Assembly: GCF_047663525.1 (NCBI RefSeq) | Contig: NC_092600.1 | Span: forward strand, 4,336,001 to 4,400,000 | Length of the DNA stretch: 64,000 nt | Direction of reading: 5' to 3' | Source of the DNA: Anas platyrhynchos | Taxonomy: Eukaryota > Chordata > Aves > Anseriformes > Anatidae | Shown: piece after piece, positions 60,501 to 64,000 of the stretch | Numbering within the stretch: the first letter of the stretch is position 1 | Layout of the letters: every line of letters begins with the position of its first letter | Program-made: the position numbers and the translations under genes | Notes under the pieces: model-generated | The model's database searches: none | What the model saw: the letters and a program-made list of their open reading frames with translations, nothing else | Told to the model about the DNA's origin: nothing

Positions 60501-63481
60501 AAAATGGAGCTTAACTTTCTGCAAAGCCACGAGGTACTTTCCAGTGGCAGATATGATTACTAGTGGCAATTGAGAAAAGAGTCGATACTTTCCTAAAGCA
60601 GTAAGTAAGCTGGCTACCTTGGGATTCAATTCTTGCCCGTTTCAACAACCTACTCAGAAGCAAATCTGCTCAACACTTAGATGAGAGACTCCGTCGAGGG
60701 TGCCTGGTATTTGCAGTTATTTCAAGCAAAGCCAACTGTCAACAAGCACCAGCCAAACACAGTCAGTTTGGTGCACTCAGGCCAGCAGTGAATAGGGAAG
60801 GATCCCAGAGCACCCAGCTGGATCTGTGTGCACGAAGGGGCGTACAGAGAAATAGGCAAGAGGGAAGCCTCGTTCCATGCACACATATGGGATCTCCCCT
60901 TCCACCTTTTAATTTTTCCTCAAAAACGTATAAATTTCAGCTTCCCCCTCCTCTAAACCCTTAGCACCCATCTTCCCAGGCAGCCTTGCCTCTTCCTACT
61001 CAGACTGCAACCGTACAAATTTCTCCTCCCTTTTTTTGCCTCCAAATTCCTCCATGCTGTAACTTTGGGAGCCACCTGAAAACAAAATACAGCAATTCAC
61101 ATCTCCGGCTGTAATCCCAAACTGGAAGAATTCAGTTTGCAGCACAAGCCCAAAAGGGATCATCAAATCTGTCATGCTTTACATCTAGCCGAAGGGCACA
61201 AGGAAATAATTACTTTCTAGGAAAGAATTTCTAGGTCAAAATCGCCATTAGCTGGCTGAGGACAACTTTAGTTTTCCTAGCATTTCTTAGAAAAATACCT
61301 CAATTTAATCTCACCTGCCATTTTCTATGTCTCATTTACCTTTGCCTGAAACACAGTTCTCAGCCACTTGATCTGAAGCAGCTTTTTTCAAGCCCTCACC
61401 CCTTTAGCTTTGAGAAGTTCAGACTCATATATCCAAAGAGCTCCCTCTGCAGCAAGATCTGCCTCTTGATTTCCTCTCTGCAAAGTACTTTGCCTGCCAA
61501 AAATCAGCACTACGGGGACACAAGCTGGCACAACTTCCCGAGAGTATCTCCTTGGAGATCTCACCCAAACAACTCCTTACCAATGCCACTGCTGCAGAGG
61601 GCACTTGGGCTTCCCCAGCCACAGACCCCTTTAGTCTGATGGGGACCAAAACACTACAGCTAAGCCAAAGGCTCTGATTAAAAAGATCAATAAAGCTTAA
61701 TTCAGTGTTATGCTGGAAATCATGTATAGTATCTAATGAACTTTTCTAGCCTTAAATACTTGAAAAACAGGAAATGCTCCTGACACAGTAATCTGTGTGC
61801 ACTCTGACTTCTGGACACAATCTCCTATTCATTCTGGATTGGCATCTGGCAGTAGAAAGATATTTGATCTCTTGTTATTTGTTGGAAGCGAGTAAAAATA
61901 TTTACTGATTTTAATAAAATAACTTGAGCCTGCCTCTATCAAGGCAGCTCCTCTACCCATTGAGGTTATCCACTGGCCAGAACCAAGCACTTCCAAGGAA
62001 CCGAGCTCACGCACGCAGGGGCTCTTGAGCCTGGGGACCTCTGTCTTGGTTTAATGCTGTTACATAAACAACATAGCGAAAAGAATTTTAATGGCATTTT
62101 TATTAATGGAGTTCCATTAACATTACATGGGCTACTGTACTAACTGGGACTTATGAAGGCCAATAAAACAACAAAGCAGACTTTCTAATTGCCAAACAAC
62201 CAAATAAATATACAGTGAATGCACTGCTTGTTGAGTTAAAGATTAAACAGAGCCTGGAAGCAAGGATAATGAGATATTACAAGCAAGCCTTTACAAAATT
62301 AACCATTCCTTCCAGGGTACCTTTTCCTCCAGGGGATAATACAGCCAAAGCAGCTGAAAAAGGTTTTACTTTTATTTGCAGAAGAATAGGGGAGGACTCA
62401 GTGGGCACCTTTTTATTCTACTGAGCCCACTTATGGTCCAATTAAGGACAAAAACATACCAAGGAAAATAGTGCAGGACGGAGCAGGTGCTCTGGGAGAG
62501 AGCAGGTGTATTTTTGCCTATATAAATAGACACAAAAGCAGAAAAACAAACCGAGTAGAAAAATTCTGAGCAGAGTTCAAGGGCAACTGTCCCAGAGGAG
62601 ACTGGAAAGTGCAGGGGAGTTAGGAGTACAGGCCCACTTGGAACAGCTTTACATTTACAACGCAGAGGAGGAATGCTGAAAGCCATTGCGTGCGCCTACT
62701 TACTGCAACCAAACACACCCACACTCAAGGAATTAAGGAAATAAGAGTTTATCTACCCATGGTGTAAGCTACCATTGCTCCACAGATCAGAGGCTCAAGC
62801 CGCATGACAATTTGTTTTAGCTGAGTGTTCCCATTCCCACTCACAAGATTTAATTTTGCCCACTGCCAGTTATTCCTAGAGTGCACAAAGCCCCAGCGAC
62901 TGTTTCCTGCACTCGAAGGGCAGCACACCCTTTGAGAGGGCAATGGGTGAACACCAGCACTCCAACACCGTGCTGTTGAGCAGGAAGCCAAAGAGCTTAC
63001 TAGGAACACTCCAAGGAACTATTTTGCGGGCTGGGATCCAGAGGATTGTGGGGTTGGGTTTTCTGTGTTTTGGCTTTTTTTTTTTTTTTTTGGTGGTGGT
63101 TGTGTTTTTTTTTTAATCCTTCTGCACATTTCCTTGCCACCAAACTACATTTCACAATTTGCAGCATCACAAGAAGTCACAAATTTACAACATTCCCTTT
63201 CCTGGTCTAATACTAGAAGCACGATGAGACCAACCACTACACACTGATCTTGCTCAACATATGAGTTGCTGCACCTGCAAGCAGGTTTACCCCGACAAAC
63301 AGATGACCTTTTCCTCACCTGCGTAGGCATTTGCCTGCTGCAGCAGCTCAGTGCACGCGTGCACATCTGCAAAAGCTCGAATTCCAAGGCAGTTCGTGGG
63401 ATGCAGCTGGGATTGAAGAAAGTCGCAGCAGTTTTTTCTAACATCCATCAGCTGCAATAAGCTAGCAGCTGGCAACAAAAC
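45560..63481 (-). CDS. KLHL3: Kelch-like protein 3, partial: 11 coding exons spliced, residues 122-587, N-terminus outside the window
   Basis: KLHL3 is the substrate receptor of a cytoplasmic CUL3-RING ubiquitin ligase. Its BTB domain and 3-box bind CUL3, and its kelch propeller binds the acidic motif of WNK kinases, which are then ubiquitinated and degraded. This limits SPAK/OSR1 and NCC activity in the distal nephron. Eleven minus-strand exons splice in frame with GT/AG ends: 63319-63481, 60149-60258, 55402-55518, 54284-54433, 51220-51337, 50316-50513, 49421-49522, 47653-47781, 46122-46262, 45768-45911 and 45560-45588. They give 466 residues and TGA. With the mammalian length of 587 as reference, this is residues 122-587: end of BTB/3-box, BACK, then six kelch blades with repeated YAVGG-type double glycines. 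[14 protein letters not shown] and [12 protein letters not shown] fit KLHL3 rather than its close paralogue KLHL2. By comparison with the 15-exon mammalian gene these are probably exons 5-15. No frameshift or premature stop was seen. The BTB exons and promoter lie past 64000. Confidence 0.97.
45768..45911 (-). CDS. KLHL3: KLHL3 coding exon (probably exon 14), residues 531-578: blade 5/6
   Basis: This 144-nt exon encodes [17 protein letters not shown] to MSTGRSYA. It is only 210 bp from the upstream exon. Read without splicing, it would stop at a TAG just past the GTACAT donor, so the short last exon is needed for the true C-terminus. Confidence 0.97.
46122..46262 (-). CDS. KLHL3: KLHL3 coding exon (probably exon 13), residues 484-530: blade 4/5 with Ala494 and Arg528
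   Basis: This 141-nt exon encodes [17 protein letters not shown] to MNMCRRNA. It includes Ala494, Arg528 and Asn529. Arg528 contacts the WNK acidic motif and is a recurrent human disease site. The acceptor is TTTGGCAG and the donor GTAACC. Confidence 0.97.
46263..47652 (-). other. KLHL3 intron between exons 12 and 13 (1390 bp)
   Basis: The donor is GTACTG and the acceptor TTTGGCAG. It contains an A21 run (47138-47158, plus strand) and a small CpG-enriched patch near 46670-46870. Overlapping ORFs of up to 173 codons occur on both strands but look like chance. Confidence 0.9.
47138..47158 (+). repeat. A21 homopolymer in a KLHL3 intron
   Basis: Twenty-one uninterrupted A on the plus strand, read as poly(U) in the KLHL3 pre-mRNA. 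It is far from either splice site. Confidence 0.94.
47653..47781 (-). CDS. KLHL3: KLHL3 coding exon (probably exon 12), residues 441-483: blade 4
   Basis: This 129-nt exon encodes [15 protein letters not shown] through DMSTRRSGA and ends one base into Gly484. The acceptor is TCTTCCAG and the donor GTACTG. The next base pairs after the acceptor are GTAAGC, which could mimic a donor, but the reading frame needs them as coding sequence. Confidence 0.97.
47782..49420 (-). other. KLHL3 intron between exons 11 and 12 (1639 bp)
   Basis: The donor is GTAAGA and the acceptor TCTTCCAG. Nothing else was recognised. Confidence 0.9.
49421..49522 (-). CDS. KLHL3: KLHL3 coding exon (probably exon 11), residues 407-440: blade 3 with Ser433
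   Basis: This 102-nt exon encodes [15 protein letters not shown] to VGVGVVE. Ser410 and Ser433 are present. Ser433 lies in the basic context TRRSS; phosphorylation at this site is known in mammals to reduce WNK4 binding. The acceptor is TAACTAG and the donor GTAAGA. Confidence 0.97.
49523..50315 (-). other. KLHL3 intron between exons 10 and 11 (793 bp)
   Basis: The donor is GTAGGT and the acceptor TTTTTAACTAG. Nothing else was recognised. Confidence 0.9.
50316..50513 (-). CDS. KLHL3: KLHL3 coding exon (probably exon 10), residues 341-406: end of blade 1, blade 2, start of blade 3
   Basis: This 198-nt exon, the largest complete coding exon here, encodes [17 protein letters not shown] through [28 protein letters not shown] separates KLHL3 from KLHL2. 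Arg384 and Leu387, which line the WNK-binding face and are mutated in human disease, are present in the ERRSTLG segment. The acceptor is TTACCAG and the donor GTAGGT. Confidence 0.98.
50514..51219 (-). other. KLHL3 intron between exons 9 and 10 (706 bp)
   Basis: The donor is GTAATG and the acceptor TTACCAG. The plus strand is purine-rich around 50930-51150. No gene or repeat was recognised. Confidence 0.9.
51220..51337 (-). CDS. KLHL3: KLHL3 coding exon (probably exon 9), residues 302-340: kelch blade 1
   Basis: This 118-nt exon encodes [18 protein letters not shown] to PSRRCRA and opens the six-bladed propeller. It ends one base into Gly341. Gln309, Phe322 and Ala340, all sites of human pseudohypoaldosteronism II mutations, are unchanged. 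The acceptor is CTCTCCAG and the donor GTAATG. Confidence 0.97.
51338..54283 (-). other. KLHL3 intron between exons 8 and 9 (2946 bp)
   Basis: The donor is GTAAGC and the acceptor CTCTCCAG. A stretch near 51995-52160 may be an old interspersed repeat and is listed separately. Nothing else was recognised. Confidence 0.9.
51995..52160. repeat. Possible ancient interspersed repeat inside a KLHL3 intron
   Basis: GGTCAGTCTAAGAGTCCACC and the following CCCAGCTCCCATTTCTAGCA resemble a sauropsid repeat of the form 'tccatctagcccagtatcctgtc...cagtggcc'. The match is from memory and diverged. It might be unique sequence. Confidence 0.3.
54284..54433 (-). CDS. KLHL3: KLHL3 coding exon (probably exon 8), residues 252-301: end of BACK and linker
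   Basis: This 150-nt phase 0-0 exon encodes [18 protein letters not shown] through TPVSLPK. It contains EAMKYHLLP, a BACK-domain hallmark, and the basic linker [10 protein letters not shown] leading into the propeller. The acceptor is GTTCTCAG and the donor GTAAGC. Confidence 0.97.
54434..55401 (-). other. KLHL3 intron between exons 7 and 8 (968 bp)
   Basis: The donor is GTTAGT and the acceptor GTTCTCAG. No feature beyond the splice sites was recognised. Confidence 0.9.
55402..55518 (-). CDS. KLHL3: KLHL3 coding exon (probably exon 7), residues 213-251: BACK domain
   Basis: This 117-nt phase 0-0 exon encodes [14 protein letters not shown] to LLPRDYLVQ. It has the HVRLPLLP segment typical of BACK domains in the BTB-kelch family. 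The acceptor is TGTGCAG and the donor GTTAGT. Confidence 0.97.
55519..60148 (-). other. KLHL3 intron between exons 6 and 7 (4630 bp, the largest complete intron here)
   Basis: The donor is GTACAG and the acceptor TGTGCAG. It contains scattered short ORFs, including overlapping ones near 59070-59550, but none resembles a known protein. The mammalian intronic microRNA MIR874 was not seen here. Confidence 0.9.
60149..60258 (-). CDS. KLHL3: KLHL3 coding exon (probably exon 6), residues 176-212: BACK domain
   Basis: This 110-nt exon encodes [16 protein letters not shown] through LTVSSEEK, in the BACK domain that sets the propeller relative to CUL3. The acceptor is ambiguous by eye, because ACAGAG contains two AGs. 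The frame carried over from the upstream exon (one base, G) requires the exon to begin AGCAGCAC, rebuilding Glu176. The donor is GTACAG. Confidence 0.96.
60259..63318 (-). other. KLHL3 intron between exons 5 and 6 (3060 bp)
   Basis: The donor is GTGAGG and the acceptor TTGAACAG. The intron holds a T17 run (63075-63091) beside GT-rich sequence. No nested gene, RNA gene or transposon was recognised. Confidence 0.9.
63075..63091 (+). repeat. T17 homopolymer in a KLHL3 intron
   Basis: Seventeen uninterrupted T followed by GGTGGTGGTTGTG and a further T10 run. Confidence 0.93.
63319..63481 (-). CDS. KLHL3: KLHL3 coding exon (probably exon 5), residues 122-175: 3-box and start of BACK
   Basis: This 163-nt exon reads from [14 protein letters not shown] to QQANAYA. 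It follows a pyrimidine-rich acceptor ending CCAG and precedes a GTGAGG donor. It starts in phase 0 and ends one base into the codon for Glu176. It carries the C-terminal BTB helices and 3-box that complete the CUL3 interface, then the start of BACK. Cys164, mutated (C164F) in familial hyperkalaemic hypertension, is present in VHACTE. Confidence 0.97.
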
Positions 63482-64000
63482 CTGGAACAACAAGAAAGGA
63501 AAACTGGAGATAGCAACAGAGAAAGTTTAATTCCCAACTTGCACGAGTTAGATGCAAGCCCCCTCCAAACAGGGACACATCACTGTAGGGTGTGAGAAAG
63601 AAGGTTAACGTTTCAGCAGTATTTATACACAGAACTTTCCATTCTCTGAGAGATGGAAATGGCTATATCGTCTTGGGCTGAGAACAGAGCTCTTCTCCTC
63701 AAACGACCTCAAGTTGGGTAAGAGGAGGACAAAACACAAGCAACCAGGGATGCACCTGAATTTCTGCCTTTGCTGCCGCTACGTCCCACCCACAGATTTT
63801 TTTTCCCCTGAAGAGCTTTATATCATTTGCATGTTTTACCATCACATTCAAAGCCCACAACACCCCAGCACCCTCAGAATTGTGAGCCTCCTTATTTCCA
63901 CCAAAACCATGCTGGCTTTTGAACAGAGTGCCCAAACTGCCCCACTAGAAAGGGAGACAGCAGCAAGCTCAAGCAGGTTCTGGTAATAGCAAGGCTCTCA
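63482..64000 (-). other. Part of the KLHL3 intron upstream of probable exon 5
   Basis: This is the sequence upstream of the CCAG acceptor. No BTB-domain coding sequence was found, so the exons for residues 1-121 lie beyond the window. Confidence 0.85.

Overview
The window looks like bird nuclear DNA. It holds the 3' two-thirds of one intron-rich vertebrate gene, a CR1 LINE 3' fragment of the kind typical of birds and reptiles, few other interspersed repeats, and many uninterrupted poly(A)/poly(T) runs. A non-avian reptile cannot be excluded from sequence alone.

The one recognisable gene is KLHL3 on the minus strand. Eleven consecutive coding exons lie between 63481 and 45560. Every junction has a GT donor and AG acceptor on the minus strand and keeps the reading frame. 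They encode 466 residues and a stop. Counting back from the stop with the 587-residue mammalian length, they are residues 122 to 587: the end of the BTB/3-box segment, the BACK domain and all six kelch blades. The exons for residues 1 to 121 (BTB core) and the promoter lie beyond position 64000. A long 3' UTR probably runs from 45559 to about 41155, where a minus-strand AATAAA is followed by GT-rich sequence. KLHL3 is the substrate receptor of a CUL3 ubiquitin ligase that turns over WNK kinases, so this locus contributes to control of kidney salt and potassium transport.

Positions 1 to about 41150 are a gene desert downstream of KLHL3. No exon of SPOCK1, the expected neighbour from mammalian synteny, was found. 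No tRNA, rRNA or CpG island is evident. The desert holds a CR1 3' end (about 32120-32610), a small antisense CR1-like remnant (about 16375-16430), an AC microsatellite, long homopolymers, a 45-bp tandem duplication (21866-21955), and a pair of diverged roughly 200-bp direct repeats about 976 bp apart (about 23612-23832 and 24588-24800). Several AT-rich, complex stretches resemble conserved non-coding elements; this is inference only.

No new gene system was found. The points most worth checking are the diverged repeat pair, the candidate regulatory blocks, the poly(A)-signal cluster of the KLHL3 3' UTR, and the number of very long poly(A) runs.
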